From the NCBI RefSeq assembly GCF_964656455.1, contig NC_135714.1, positions 58,305,850 to 58,369,849 of the forward strand: a stretch of 64,000 nucleotides of DNA, written 5' to 3'. Origin of the DNA: Halichoerus grypus (taxonomy: Eukaryota; Chordata; Mammalia; Carnivora; Phocidae). Shown here in pieces: positions 44,063 to 55,911 of this stretch. The position numbers were made by a program, and so were the translations under genes. The notes beneath the pieces are model-generated. The model saw nothing but the letters and a program-made list of their open reading frames with translations, was not told the origin of the DNA and did not search any database. Numbering within the stretch: the first letter of the stretch is position 1; each line of letters begins with the position of its first letter.

Positions 44063-45790
44063 GAACATAAGATACTCGACGCAATAGACAGACCCAACAC
44101 AATCCCTATCAAAATTCCAACGGCATTTTTCACAGAAGTAGAAAAAATAATTCTAAAATTCGTATGGAACCATCAAAGAGTCCAAATAGCCATAACAGTC
44201 TTGAGAGCGAAGAAGAGAATTAGAAATATCACACTTCCTTATTTCAAATTATACTAGAAAGCCATAGTAACCAAAATAGTAGAGTAGCAGCATAAAAATA
44301 GAAAAATGGAACAGAATAGAGAGCCCAGAAATAAACCTAAGCATACATGGCCAGCTAATTTTCAACAAGGGTGCCAAGAACACACAATGGGGAAACAGTA
44401 GTCTTTTCAATAAATGCTGCTGAGAAAACTGGATATCCACATACAAAATAATGAAACTGGACCCACAACTTACACCATATACAAAAATCAACTGAAAATG
44501 AATTAAAGACTTAAAGTAAGACCTAAAACTATAAAACTCCTGGAAGAAAGCATAAGGAAATACTCCTTGACATCGGCCTTGGCAATGAATTTTAGAATTT
44601 GACACCAAAAGTGGAGGTAATGAAAGCAAAAATAAACAAGTGGGATTACAACAGACTAAAACGCCTCTGCACAGTAAAAGAGATAATTAATAAAATGAAA
44701 AGGCAACCTGCAGATTGGGAGAAAATATTTTCAGGCATGTAAGTGATAAGGGGTCAATATCAAAAATACATAAGGAACTCATACAACTCAATAGCACAAA
44801 ATAAAACAAAACTAAAGAGAAAATCCAGCCTGATTTAAAAATGGGCAAAGGACTTGTCATTTTTCCAAAGAATACATACAAATGGGCAACGGGTATATGA
44901 AAAGATGCTCAACATCACTAATTATCATAAAAATAGAAATCAAACCCATAATGAAATATCACCTCACACTTGTTAGTATGACTATTATAAAAAAATAACA
45001 GATAACAAATGTTGGCCAGGATGTGGAGAAAAGGAAATCTTTGTACACTACTGGTGGGGATATCAACTGGTATAGCTGCTATGGAAACCAGTATGAAGGT
45101 TCCTCAAAAAACTAAAAATAGAACTACCAGATGACCCAGCAATCCCACTTCTGGGCATATACCCAAAGAAAATGAAATCAGTGCCTTGAAGAGATATCTG
45201 CATTCCCATGTTCACTGAAGCATTATTCACAATAGCCAAAATACGGAAAAAACTCAAATGTCCATTCCTGGATGAATGGAGCAACAAACCCATTTGTACA
45301 CTTTAAACTTATACAGTGTTATAAGTCAGTTATATCTCAATAAGCTGGAAGAGAAAAAGAAATTGTGATATGGAATATAAAAAAAGTAGGATATCTTGGG
45401 GCACCTGGGTGGCTCAGTCCGTTAAGCATCTGCCTTCGCCTCAGGTCATGATGCCGGAGTCCTGGGATGGAGCCCTGATACAGGGCTGAGCAGGGAGCCT
45501 GCTTCTCCCTCTCCCTCTGCTCCCCCCCCCCCTTTTGCTCTCTCTCTCTCAAATACATAAATAAAATCCTAAAAAAAAAAAAAAAAAGGATACCTTGCCA
45601 TTTGCAACAACACGGAGGGTATTATTCTAAGTGAAATAAGCCAGACACAGAAAGAAAAACAACTGCATAATCTCACTTATATGTGGAATATTAAAAAGTT
45701 GAACACACAGAAGCAGAGCAGAACGATGGTGAAGAGGTGGTGGGGAGGTAGGAAGGTATTGGTCAAACGGTACAAAGTTGCAGATATGTA
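44063..45790 (+). repeat. 5'-truncated L1 (L1M type): end of ORF2 plus 3' UTR, split by a SINE
   Basis: LINE-1 ORF2 encodes the endonuclease/reverse transcriptase used for retroposition. Only the C-terminal part and 3' UTR are present here. The first frame (44054-44257) reads [20 protein letters not shown] and ...[13 protein letters not shown], which are ORF2 phrases near the end of the reverse-transcriptase/C-terminal region. Downstream DNA reads on as ORF2 with stops ('CTGAGAAAACTGGATATCCAC', 'ATGTGGAGAAAAGGAAATC', 'AATCCCACTTCTGGGCATATACCC') and then the 3' UTR ('TAAGCCAGACACAGAAAG', 'CTCACTTATATGTGGAAT', 'GCAGAGCAGAACGATGGTG'). It is not functional. A SINE at 45398 interrupts it. Confidence 0.9.
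45398..45580 (+). repeat. carnivore tRNA-Lys SINE nested in L1
   Basis: Head GGGGCACCTGGGTGGCTCAG runs to AAATACATAAATAAAATCCTA, then a poly-A of about 17. The duplication (T)AGGATA(T/C)CTT lies just before and after the element, and the L1 resumes after it. Confidence 0.93.
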
Positions 45791-45794
45791 GGAT

Positions 45795-46025
45795 GAATAA
45801 GTCTAGAGACTCCCCAGTGCTGTAATCTTTCTCATACTCTCACCCACCTGACACCCTGATCCCTTGCCCTGCTCTACAGTTTTCCCCCTGTAACATTTAT
45901 CCACCCAAGACACTCCCCAAGGGTAGCCATTTTGATTTGTTAGTCACTAATATTTCCCAAGCAACTAGAAAAGTGCTTTAAATATAGAAGGTGCTCTGTA
46001 AATATTTGTGGAATAGATAAATAAT
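45795..46025 (+). repeat. L2 LINE 3' end, sense
   Basis: 'TTGATTTGTTAGTCACTAATATTTCCC', 'AAGTGCTTTAAATATAGAAGGTGCTC' and 'TGTAAATATTTGTGGAATAGATAA' are the terminal L2 phrases. Confidence 0.6.
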
Positions 46026-46799
46026 GCAAAAGTGAAGCCTCTTCACAGATATTTTCAAGTGATACCCATAAAATTTGATGTGTTTGCTTTCCAGCAAATC
46101 ATGTAGGCTTGCTTGCTTTCTCTGAATGAATTTTTCCAACCCCAACCACATTACATGTTTCACAATAAGGGTCAACAGTTGTAACCTATCTAAGAGTCAT
46201 GAGGAAACCAAGTACAAGGAAACGGTGTCAGGAAAGAGAAGATCACACACAGGAAACATTTCCTCTCATTCTGGGGTGGGAATGGGGGATGGACAAGAAT
46301 CTGATGGCAACTCACACCATCCTCATGACCTCCCATTCTGGGTTCTTTCTTCATTAAACCCATTCATGTTAATGCTCTTCTCCTCTCAGATGATGATGAG
46401 AATCTTGAAAATGATACTTGTTAGCTACATTTAAGAGCAGTACTAATTCAGTTTTGCTGAAGCTGAGGTTTGGGCAAGTATCCTCTCCCTGACACAAGTG
46501 GTCAAGTTTCCCAGAGGAAGTTCTCCCTCTGTTCCACATACACTATGCTTCTTAGATTAATACATCAGACAGAAGGGACTGTGTAGGCCAATTCCCTCAT
46601 TTTACAAATGAAAAACCTGAGGCCTTGACAGGAAGAGGGACCAGTCCTACTAGATTATGTTGTCCCCCTCCTGCTTTGAATCGAGACCATCTTTTCCAAC
46701 CTTCTGAGCCGTCTCAGGCAGCAGAGGATGGGAGATAGAAGGGAAGTGTGCTCAAAACCAAGTCTGCGAGAGTTACAGACATGTGAGAGAAACTTCCTG
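46026..46799. other. intergenic sequence, MIR-like patch
   Basis: A 'CATTTTACAAATGAAAAACCTGAGGCC' patch near 46598-46624 resembles antisense MIR/L3. The open frame at 46126-46434 has no recognisable product. Confidence 0.4.
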
Positions 46800-46985
46800 A
46801 GGTAAAACAGAGTCTCTTGTTAGGTTCAAATCCTAACTCTGTCTGCTCCTTGCCAGGTGACCTCAGCAAGTTCCTTAACCTCTCTGAGTCTGTTTCCTCA
46901 TTGGTTAAATGGGAATAAACAAGACCAAAATATAAGTTATTATGAATGTTATAACAAATAAAACCTATGACACACAAGCAGCAAG
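46800..46985 (+). repeat. MIR SINE
   Basis: 'GGTTCAAATCCTAACTCTGTCTG', 'CAAGTTCCTTAACCTCTCTGAG' and 'TTCCTCATTGGTTAAATGGG' are the sense MIR core. Confidence 0.85.
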
Positions 46986-48819
46986 ATCCTGTTAGTGCGA
47001 TTATTTCTTGAGTTAGGACTGCGTTATTGCTGAAGTCTAAGTCCATGAAGTCCAGAAAAGAAAGGCGCCATTTTAATTTTTCTCACTCAACTTGGCTTCC
47101 TAATACCTGCTTCATTTCTCTTTGGGTCTCTCCTGTGTGCTTGCTATCTCTGGCTGGGTGTGTTATTTCTCCTCCTTCCTGCCCATTTTGCTCTTATCTC
47201 CAACTTTGTAGGAGATGGTGCCCGTGGTGTTTTCTAGGGCCACCCCCACCACTGGGGAAAGGGACATGCATGAAAAGTTCATCCAACAGGTTTGGAGTGG
47301 AGAGCTTTTCCTAAGTGTCAAAACTTGACTAGATTTTGTAGGTGGTGATTTCCTCCTTTCTATTTGAGGGACCACATGGAAGGATTTAATTTTGATGCGT
47401 AAGGTGACACAGTTAGGAAAAAGAACTCCCTAGATGTGGCAAATAGGAAATTTTGCTACATGGGAAAATACACTACCCAGAAACAAAAGGGGCTTACATC
47501 TGGAAATCAGATGACATAGGGCACCAGATTAGGTAGAGTTGATGAAAGAAGTTTTATATCCTTCTTCTGCATCACTTTGGAGAATTCTAAGAGACTGGCC
47601 ACATCCCTAAGCCCATATACAATCTGAATGATTTCCCAATTTTATTTTCTTTATATGTTAAAATATCACATACTTTTTTTTCCCTGTATCTTTATCTTTT
47701 GGCAAGCTGAAGGAAATTATGAAAGGACTAAAATTTTTCCCCCTATAACAACCACCTTTTGCCACTGGCGTTATCTTTTAGCAGATTAGCTAAGGAGGTT
47801 GCATCATTTGAGAGCACTACTCAGTTTTCATCTTTTTTTGGATGGATTTGGATTTTACTCCTGTAGACAGCAGGAAAATCAAAGGTCATTCCTGTCTTGA
47901 ATTCACATAATATGAGGATTTGCTTCCTCCTCCTCATTCTTGTCCTTATCGATCTCTACCTTCTCTTTTGAGGACTTCAGGAATTTTTGTTCTGAAGTCT
48001 CTGTCCTGGACATATCTAGGGACAGCAAGCAGGGGTCAGAAAATAACATTTATCTTTCAGTCGACATGATTTAAAAATAGTCAGCTTGAGAAACACTCAC
48101 TATTCTCAAGTGTTATATCTCCAATTTACTCTTCACTGATCTTACTCAAGAGTTTTCAATGGGTCAGGGAACTTCCTGAAACTTAATGCACTACTTTGTA
48201 CATTTGGTTTAGGTAAGCAAAGGGCATATAACTTTCATTATATTTTCAAAGGATTAAATGGTTAAAAAAAAAAAATTAAGAACAACTGAGGTAATACCTA
48301 AAAAGAAAGCTCATCTGTTTAGTCTTAGCACATTTAAGGTTTATTAGACTAAACCTATGTGACATCATTCATGTTCACTCACTGATCTCTGGAAATACTA
48401 TGTGTGGTCTTCTGGACACTCTGGTCCATGAAAGACAGGCAATGGGAAGAAGGAAGCAGCGGAGGCTTCTCCCTCAGTGGAGAAGTCCACTTCGTCACTG
48501 GAATTCCCTGCATGCTGCTCTCCGTCTCTTATCCTGCCTGTTGTATTTTGCCTCTCACCCCAGTCTGGAAGCATACTCAAAGAGTTTGGACGGCTAATTC
48601 ACCCAAGGAGGAAATGGCCGCCTGGCTGAGCTGGTTACTGTTTTATCTATCCACCACTAAATGACAGCATGAACTAAAACTGTAATTTCCATACTAGATT
48701 CTTCTGGGTTCATGTAGATAAAACAACAGACAAAGATAAACATTCTCGGTTCCTTTTGTTGAGATTGCTCTTGTTAGGGAAGTTCTGCAAAGTGGAGCAT
48801 TTGTACTTTTATCCATGAA
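46986..48819. other. 1.8 kb intergenic stretch, no gene seen
   Basis: No repeat family was assigned. Open frames on both strands at 47027-47375 and 48398-48664 overlap one another and show no family resemblance. An A run lies at 48266-48276. Confidence 0.4.
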
Positions 48820-48990
48820 ATATCTCTAGAACACCCATTAATTGCAGGCACTGAGCCAGGAGCTGGTGCACAGTGTAAAGAAGACAGACATGGCCTCTGA
48901 CCTTGTGGAATTTCCATTGAAGTGAGTGAGACATAGCAACAAACAATTACACAAATGGGTTGAGTGCTCCTCCTCATTTTAACAGAGTCC
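48820..48990 (-). repeat. L2 LINE 3' fragment
   Basis: 'GCAGGCACTGAGCCAGGAGCTGG', 'AAGAAGACAGACATGGCC' and 'GTGGAATTTCCATTGAAGTGAG' follow the antisense L2 3' end. Confidence 0.65.
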
Positions 48991-49974
48991 ACCAACATGG
49001 AGTTTGTACTGTGGACAAATGGTGTCATAAATATTTCAGCAATCCCTAATGCCAAAGTTGGGGGAAGAACGAGTTAAGGTGAAGCTCATATTATGAAATG
49101 AAACACTTTAAAACAATCAAAGTTTTAAGAAGGAGAGTTGTAAGGAACAAAATAAAGGAATTACAACATAAGACTTGTTTTCCACTTAAACTACTTTCTT
49201 CCATTTGCTGAGTTTCATCTCCACACAGCTTTTTAAAGTCTCACATGTCTAGAACAAGCAAAAAATAAAAATAATAAAAGAACTTTTGAGAAAAGAAGAA
49301 AACTATTCTTATGAAATCATACCACCTTACTTCAACATTTTCATAACTTTTTTTTCTTCTGTTACTTGACTCAATTTCTTCTGTGACTCTTATTTACCTC
49401 AAGACATAAACACACACATAAGTCCAGTCATTTCTAATATAGCAACTTCCCTTTCTGCCAAGTGATTTCATTTCCTATGATCTTTACTTCACACGAAAGA
49501 AACCCTAGTGACAAATAATATATAATTGTTGTTATTTCAAAGATATATTTTATTGTAAACATTGGAGTAAACAATCTCTAAATTGTTTTAGTATAAACTA
49601 ACAAAGAAAATAGGTGTATAATAAACTTTTGTTTTATAGATTTAACAAAGAAATGACTACAAGTAAATATTTACATTTGATTTTTTTTTCATACTGAAGA
49701 CAGATATCCCAAGTCCATAATAAATGCCTACTTCCACAACCAGCCTCTTCCTTCAATCCCATCCTTTAAACATAGTCTCAAAATCTCCATGGATTTGGGA
49801 GATAGAATTGGCAATTGTACTCAGTTCTTTGTGTGTATTAACAGTACTTTTTTAAAACACACAAATGTGAATTGAATAATTAGGTATAAAAATGAAAGTT
49901 CTACAAATGGAAGGGGAAAAAAGCAGCCAGATGTAAACTTGAAGAGATTTGTTATGTCGATACATCTTTACTTT
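48991..49974. other. intergenic sequence, no gene seen
   Basis: AT-rich with short A and T runs. Nothing was assigned. Confidence 0.4.
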
Positions 49975-49993
49975 TTGATTGGTAAACTTTTTT

Positions 49994-50168
49994 TTTTTAA
50001 GATTCTGTTTATTTATTCGACAGAGAGAGAGAGAGAGAGCGGCAGAGAGGCAGTCAGAGGGAGAGGAAGAAGCAGGCTCTCCACTGAGCAGAGAGCTTAA
50101 CAAGGACCCAGGGATCATGACCTGAGCTGAAGGCAGAGGCTTAACCAACTGAGCCACCCAGGTGCCCC
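49994..50168 (-). repeat. carnivore tRNA-Lys SINE, antisense
   Basis: T-rich tail, AAGATTCTGTTTATTTATTCGACAGAG, then CCACCCAGGTGCCCC. The duplication TTGATTGGTAAA(C/T)TTTTT lies at about 49975-49993 and 50169-50185. Confidence 0.93.
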
Positions 50169-50254
50169 TTGATTGGTAAATTTTTAAAAAGTAATGTGGC
50201 TCTCCGACTCCAAGCGAAGTGTGACTTATGTGACAGATTAGAGGGGAAGAAAAC

Positions 50255-50460
50255 TGACATTTATTGAGTATCTCCTAGGTGCCATGTGCCACTCTTGGCA
50301 TTATTTATGTATTTCCTCATTTAATTTTCACTGTGATCCTATGGAACTGGTGTTACTGTCATTTTACGGATGAGGAAACTGGCACTCAGAGGTTTAAAAA
50401 AACTCCTCATGGCTGTTCAGCTGGTAAGTGGTGGAACAAGGCTCAAAGTTAGGTTTGTCT
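50255..50460 (-). repeat. MIR SINE
   Basis: 'TTTACGGATGAGGAAACTGGCACTCAGAGG' and 'GCTGGTAAGTGGTGGAACAAGG' are the antisense MIR core. The upstream part ('TATTTCCTCATTTAATTTTCAC') extends it. Confidence 0.85.
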
Positions 50461-50999
50461 TAGCCCAACACCTATACATACATTTAAAATTAAGGTACTG
50501 TGACTTGAAGTTGCTCAAAACCAATGCATTTAGCCGTTTGATCCCCCAACATGTCAAGACTGGAAAATACCTTTTCTTTCAAGGTAGAACACTTTTAGCA
50601 GCATGAACCAACTTTACTTAGCATTTTTACAAATCATATACTGGAGATATTTGAACTTGGAAATGGAACTGAAATGTCCTTGAGACACTAGAGCAGATAA
50701 GTTATGCTATTAATAAAGTAAATATACATGTTTGTTATCCGTAAAAGTAACAACATGTTTTACATCTTCCAGCGAACTCTGAGTTTTACTGATTAAAATT
50801 TCAGGGGGTAGATATTTTGTATTTATGATTTAGCGTTAATGGCATTGTAATTCCCTGATACATGTTTAGCATTTGTCCATGGTTCTCTTAACCTTGAGGG
50901 CTGCTGAGCTGAAACTAATTTCCTCAAAGAGATAAAAAAATTCCAGGGGCCAGTTAAGACTTTACTACCGGGATTGGAAAAGTAACTCAGACACTAGCA
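50461..50999. other. intergenic sequence, no gene seen
   Basis: Nothing assignable was seen. Confidence 0.4.
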
Positions 51000-51120
51000 G
51001 CAGCGATTGCAACACCAGCATAGAATCAGCTTGCTCAAGGTCTCTTAGGAAGTGTGGGACAAGATTCACACTCAAATTCATATCACTTCAAAGCCCAAGC
51101 TTTCCCACCACATTCTGCTT
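51000..51120 (-). repeat. MIR-like fragment
   Basis: 'TTGCTCAAGGTCTCTTAGGAAG' and 'AGCCCAAGCTTTCCCACCAC' resemble antisense MIR. It is diverged. Confidence 0.45.
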
Positions 51121-52134
51121 TATTATGTAAATACAGCTTTGGTGGGTGGTGAAAAGCAGCCCTAGTTCTAAAATACCTATTTGCATAAAGACACTCACCT
51201 TTCCTGTGGAGAGTTTGATGAAAGAAGTTATGTATTGATGCAGAAAAATAAATACCCATCTTTATCTTGGTCGTTTTTTGAGCTCTTCTCTTTCTTGGAT
51301 GATAGACTTGGTCACATGTCTATGGTGAAGCTCTCTGGATGCTCTTCTCTGTTTGTTAAGTATTTCTCATGTCTCAGGAGCTGGCTGGAACTTAAATAAA
51401 CAGCTCAATGGTTGATGGATCCATGAACTCTGCATTCATCCCTAGGGGTAACAAAACATTTGTATTTCTGTGCAGCTTTGCTATTCACTTAAAATTTTCT
51501 CTCTGCTCTATTTCAAAGTGGCATTTCCTCAAACATGCTAATTAGCCCTTTTCCCCCTTCTTAACCCCATTTAGTCCTACTTACTATACAATGCCTTCAA
51601 AAGGATTCTTTTATAGAGGTGAAACCAGACCAGAATTATTCTGCCTCTTGTCACTTTGTCTTTGTCCACCCTTTTGACGGAGAGGAGTCCAAGGACATAG
51701 GTTACATTGTGAGAGATGAACAACATTTGCAAAGAGGTCATTTTGCCTTATAAATAAATCCTCCATTAAAAAAAAGTGAGCATCTAGGTTAAATAGAACT
51801 CATTAGCTCAACCTCTAAGGATGATGTAGGATGCAGTTGAGACCCTAAGCCAAGGAAGGAAGGAGATGAGGAGATGAACTAGAGGGAAATGAGGTCCTTC
51901 TGTAAGAAGGATTCAGCAAAAATACAAAGGCAACCATGAGGGAAAAGAAGAAGGGTGTCTGCAAATCCTTAGAACTCTGAGCATTTTAGTGGCGTCACTA
52001 GTATGATTGGGTCCTAATCATAATGGACTGGTTCAGTTATGTCAGAGTCTGTCCATATGAGAACATGTCATCACAGAACAAATCAACATTACTGACGCAG
52101 AGACTGGGAATTTTCTTTAAGATGCAGGTCTTGC
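51121..52134. other. intergenic sequence, no gene seen
   Basis: Nothing was assigned. The open frame at 51181-51399 shows no recognisable product. Confidence 0.4.
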
Positions 52135-52560
52135 TGACATATCCGATCCCAAGTTTTTCCACTCCTCATGCCACACCCTGTTTTCCATACAGTGCTCTAC
52201 AATTTCTGAAACTCAAGGGCCATATTCTGTTACATCTCATTACCTCGTACTTGCTTTTCCCTCCACTAGCAACACAGTCACTCCTTTTCCCCACCCCACT
52301 GGTCTTCTCATCACCAATATTAGGTCACAGTTTTGAAGTCATTTCTTCAGAAAACTTCCATTCATCAAAACTGCATCAGAGGTCCTGTTTACTTGCTCCC
52401 CATCACTGTATTGTACTTGCTTGTATAACTAATTATCCATACCCTGCACTAGACTGGAAACTCCTTGAAGTCAGAGACTATATCTTATTTACATAGTATT
52501 CACATCTCCCACTACAATACCTAGCATTAGCAAATGATATATACTGAGTGATTAAATGAA
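52135..52560 (+). repeat. L2 LINE 3' region, sense
   Basis: 'CAGAGGTCCTGTTTACTTGC', 'CTAGACTGGAAACTCCTTGAAGTCAGAGACTATATC' and 'CAATACCTAGCATTAGCAAATGATATATACTGAGTG' are the sense L2 end. The open frame at 52023-52496 runs across this repeat and is not a gene. Confidence 0.7.
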
Positions 52561-52712
52561 CAATCACGTTCCTGAAATAGTAAAGTTAAAAACAATAGGA
52601 ACTGTATTATATATAAACATTTACTTTGCTACAAAAGGTAATGTAACTCACATACTATTTACTTCTCAAGTCTTAGGTTGGTTGGAGGAAGAAAAAGAAA
52701 GAAACATGATTA

Positions 52713-54254
52713 TAGGCATACCTCAATGATATTGTGAGTTTGGTTCCAGATCACCACAATAATGCAAGTCAAATTTTTTGGTTTTCCGGTGCCTATAAAA
52801 GTTATGTTTGCACTATACTGTAGTCTATTCAGTGTGCAATAGCATTATGTCTAAAGAACAATGTACATACCTTAATTAAAAAATACTTTATTGCTAAAAA
52901 ATGCTAACTATTATCTGAACTTTCAGTGAGTTAAATCTTTTTGCTGATGGAGTGTCTTGCCTCGATGATCTGCTGACTGGTCAGGGTGGTGGTTGCTGAA
53001 GATTGGGATGTTTGTAGCAGTCTCTTTAAATAAGACAGCGATGAAGTTTGCCACATTGATTGACCCTTTTATGAACAATTTCTCTGTAGCATGCAATGCT
53101 GTTTGATAGCATTTTACCTAGAACTTGTTTCAGAACTGGAGTCATTCTTCTCAGACCCTGATGCTGCTATCAACTAAGTTGATGTAACATTATAAATCTT
53201 TTGTTGTTATTTCAACAATCGCCACAGCATCTTCACCAAAAGTGGATTCCATCTCAAGAAACCACTTTCTTTGCTCATCCGTAAGAACCAACTCCTCATC
53301 CATTCAAGTTTTATCAATGAAATTGCAGTGATTCAATCACATCTTCAGACTTCTCTTCTAATATTCATTCTCTTGTTATTTCCACCACATCTGCAGTTAC
53401 TGGTTCCATTGAAGTCTTAACTCCTCAGAGTCACCCATGAAGGTTGGATTCAACTTCTTCCGAACTCCTGTGAATATTGATATTTTGACCTCTTCCCATT
53501 AATCATGAATGTTCTTAATGGCATCTAAAATGATGAATCCTTTCCAGAAGGTTTTCAATTTACTTTGCCCAGATCCATCAGAGGAATCACCATCGATGGC
53601 AGCTATAGATTTATGAAATGTATTTCTTGAATAATATGCCTTGAAAGTTGAAATTAATCCTTGGCTGCAGAATGGATGCTGTGTTATGTTAAGCAGGCAT
53701 ACAAACAACATTAATCTCGTGTATCTCCATCAAAGCTTTTGGGAACCAGGTTCATTGTCAATGAGCAATAATAATTTGAAAGGAATCTTTTTTTTTTTTT
53801 CCCTAAGCATTAGATAGTGGGCTTGAAACATTCAGTAAACCATGTTGTAAGCAGATGTGCTGTCATCCAGGCTTTGTTGTTCCATTCAGAGAACACAGGC
53901 AAAGTAGATTTCGCATAATTCTTAAAAACCCTAGGCTTTTTGAGATGTAAATAAGCATTGTCTTCAATTTAAGGTCACCAGCTGCTTTAGCCCCTAACAA
54001 GAGAGTCAGCCTGTCTTTTGAAGCTTTGAAGCCAGGCACTGACTTTTCCTCTCTAGCTATAAAAGCCCTAGATGGCATCTTCTTCCAATAGAAGACTATT
54101 TTGTTTATACTGAAAATCTGTTATTTAGTGTAGCCACCTTCATGAATGATCTTAGCTCCATCTTCTGGATCACTCGCTGCAGCTGAAACATTATTCCTGT
54201 TGCTCTAATTTTCAATCATTTTTTGTCAAAGAATTTAATTTAAATCTTATATCA
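52713..54254 (-). mobile_element. Tigger1 (pogo-type DNA transposon) fossil, 5'-truncated
   Basis: Tigger elements are Tc1/mariner-superfamily DNA transposons with a DDE transposase. The + strand starts with the terminal repeat 'AGGCATACCTCAATGATATTG' and 'GGTTCCAGATCACCACAATAA'. Complementary-strand translation gives broken transposase. One segment (54078-53863) reads [18 protein letters not shown] and later [13 protein letters not shown] later segment reads [20 protein letters not shown]. Order and spacing agree with a single transposase read right to left, interrupted by stops and shifts. The far inverted repeat is not seen. The original right end may extend past the inserted SINE to about 54480. 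Confidence 0.9.
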
Positions 54255-54440
54255 GGGCACCTGGGTGGCTCAGTTGGTTAAGCATCTGCCTTTGGCTCAG
54301 GTCATGATCCCAGGGTCCTGGGATCGAGCCCCACATTGGGCTGCTTGCTCAGTGGGGAGCCTGCTCCTCCCTCTCTGGCTCCCCCTGCTTGTGCTCTCTC
54401 TCTGTCAAATAAGTAAATAAATAATAAAATCTTAAAAAAA
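54255..54440 (+). repeat. carnivore tRNA-Lys SINE inserted at the Tigger1 fossil
   Basis: GGGCACCTGGGTGGCTCAGTTGG runs through to AAATAAGTAAATAAATAATAAAATCTTA. The duplication TAAATCTT(A/G)TATCA lies at 54241-54254 and 54441-54454. Confidence 0.95.
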
Positions 54441-54454
54441 TAAATCTTGTATCA

Positions 54455-54854
54455 GAGTTTAAATGAGTTACTTCCTCAGGAGTTCTGGAATTCTATAGAT
54501 TTCAAGACTCTCCATATTCCAGATTTTCATTTGAGAGGGCAATTTGAATGCTAATGCAGTCAGGTTTTTATTTGGAACTTTAATTTTAGCAAATGATAAC
54601 TGGAACTGATGATGTTTCTATTTTATTATATTGTTATATTGCATGCTGTAAGCTGGCTCAACTGGTATTTCAGAAACTGATCTTTTATCAAGAATGCCTC
54701 TAAGGCAAATGAGATTTTTAGGAAACAACTGTTGGTTGAATATCCTTGCAGTATGGAAATCAGTAATCTGACAAAAATGAGAAATATAAGTCATAGCATT
54801 TGGAATAAGTGAGAATTTACTAGTTTAAAAGTTAAGCCAGGAAGTTTATATAAA
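54455..54854. other. intergenic sequence, no gene seen
   Basis: The first part may still be Tigger-derived. Nothing else was assigned. Confidence 0.4.
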
Positions 54855-54985
54855 TTAACTTTATGAGATGGGGGTGTTATTAAACCCATTTTGTAGATAC
54901 AGAGACCGGAAGTCAGAAAGTTTAAAAGTCATACAAAAATTAGGTAGCTGAAGCAGAGTTTGAACTTTTATCCACCAAGCATACA
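54855..54985 (-). repeat. MIR SINE fragment
   Basis: 'AAACCCATTTTGTAGATACAGAG' and 'GGTAGCTGAAGCAGAGTTTGAAC' are antisense MIR. Confidence 0.7.
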
Positions 54986-55039
54986 CTGCTTACTTTTCCA
55001 TTAGATACCACTTCATCCCACCCCAACCTAATAACCCCA

Positions 55040-55345
55040 GCGAACCACTTCCTAGAGCATAGACATATCTTCATTCACCTGTCCTTGAACCATGTCTTTA
55101 TGTAGAATGTGCTCTTTTTCTCCATCTTCTCATCCTTCAACATCCTGCTCACACTGCTTATGGAATATTCTGCCTTTATGCCCTTGTTGGAATTAACATA
55201 TCAGTACCACTTACAGTAAAGTCCTTATATCGCTTTCTTCTTCTGATAGACCAAACTCTTTGAAAACAAGTATTTAGTCTTATCTATCTCTAGATCCCCA
55301 CATTACTCAGAAGTTACTTGATAAATATTTTTGGAACTGAAGATG
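55040..55345 (+). repeat. L2 LINE 3' region, sense
   Basis: 'GGAATATTCTGCCTTTATGCCC', 'TTTGAAAACAAGTATTTAGTC', 'CTCTAGATCCCCACATTACTC' and 'TTGATAAATATTTTTGGAACTGA' follow the L2 3' end. It lies about 450 bp upstream of the CXCL8 promoter. Confidence 0.65.
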
Positions 55346-55798
55346 TGCCTTTTCATTCTTTCAAACATACATTAGAAAGCCAAATCTTGTGAAGAGTTGT
55401 AATATGCTCCTTGGGAATGGTAATAGTTCCTGGAAACTTTCCAAAACACTCAGAAAAGGACTTCTCAAAATTATGTCTTCAATAAAAGTGGTTGACGAGA
55501 TTACCTTCTCTATCACTGCAGCACACATAATTTACCTCAAGAAATGACCGTGCCCTAAAAGGGTAATCATAAATGACCTTACTCTAACAACTGCCAGATA
55601 GTACAACAATAAACTTATTTATACATAAAAAAGTACAACTGATAATAATGTATCAAAGAAGCTTGAATATCTAACAATGGTTTTTAAACATGTTTTAAAA
55701 CAAATATATTTTTAAATAAAATAAATTAAATTCTGTTAAAGATCCAATAGAACTTCGATCCTGCCAAAAATTTGATGAGACAAATTAGAGGAGTCTGA
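55346..55798. other. CXCL8 distal upstream flank
   Basis: No repeat was assigned. AT-rich sequence leads into the core promoter. It could hold regulatory sites, but none is claimed. Confidence 0.4.
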
Positions 55799-55911
55799 TG
55801 ACTCAGGTCTGCTCTCAAAGGGCAGGCGGATGGTTGCATATTGTGGAATTTCCTCTGACATAATGTGAGAATGAGGGTGCATATTCTCTGCTGCTCTGAA
55901 TAATATAAAAA
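55799..55911 (+). promoter_or_regulatory. CXCL8: CXCL8 proximal promoter (AP-1, C/EBP-like, NF-kB, TATA)
   Basis: The order and spacing match the well-studied mammalian IL-8 promoter. An AP-1 site, TGACTCA, lies at 55799-55805. A C/EBP-like site, GGTTGCATATT, is at about 55832-55842. It touches an NF-kB site, GTGGAATTTCC (55843-55853). A TATA box, TATAAAAA, lies at 55904-55911, about 114 bases before the start codon. In other mammals these sites drive strong induction by TNF, IL-1 and microbial signals through NF-kB p65 with C/EBP and AP-1. The C/EBP box differs from the human TTGCAAAT by an A-to-T change. Confidence 0.9.

Noticed and set aside
44054..44257. A gene containing the peptide phrase ...[12 protein letters not shown]
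   Set aside because: The phrase is L1 ORF2. The frame is a fragment within a 5'-truncated L1.
52023..52496. 157-residue open frame upstream of CXCL8
   Set aside because: Most of it lies in a sense L2 3' region, which is untranslated repeat DNA.
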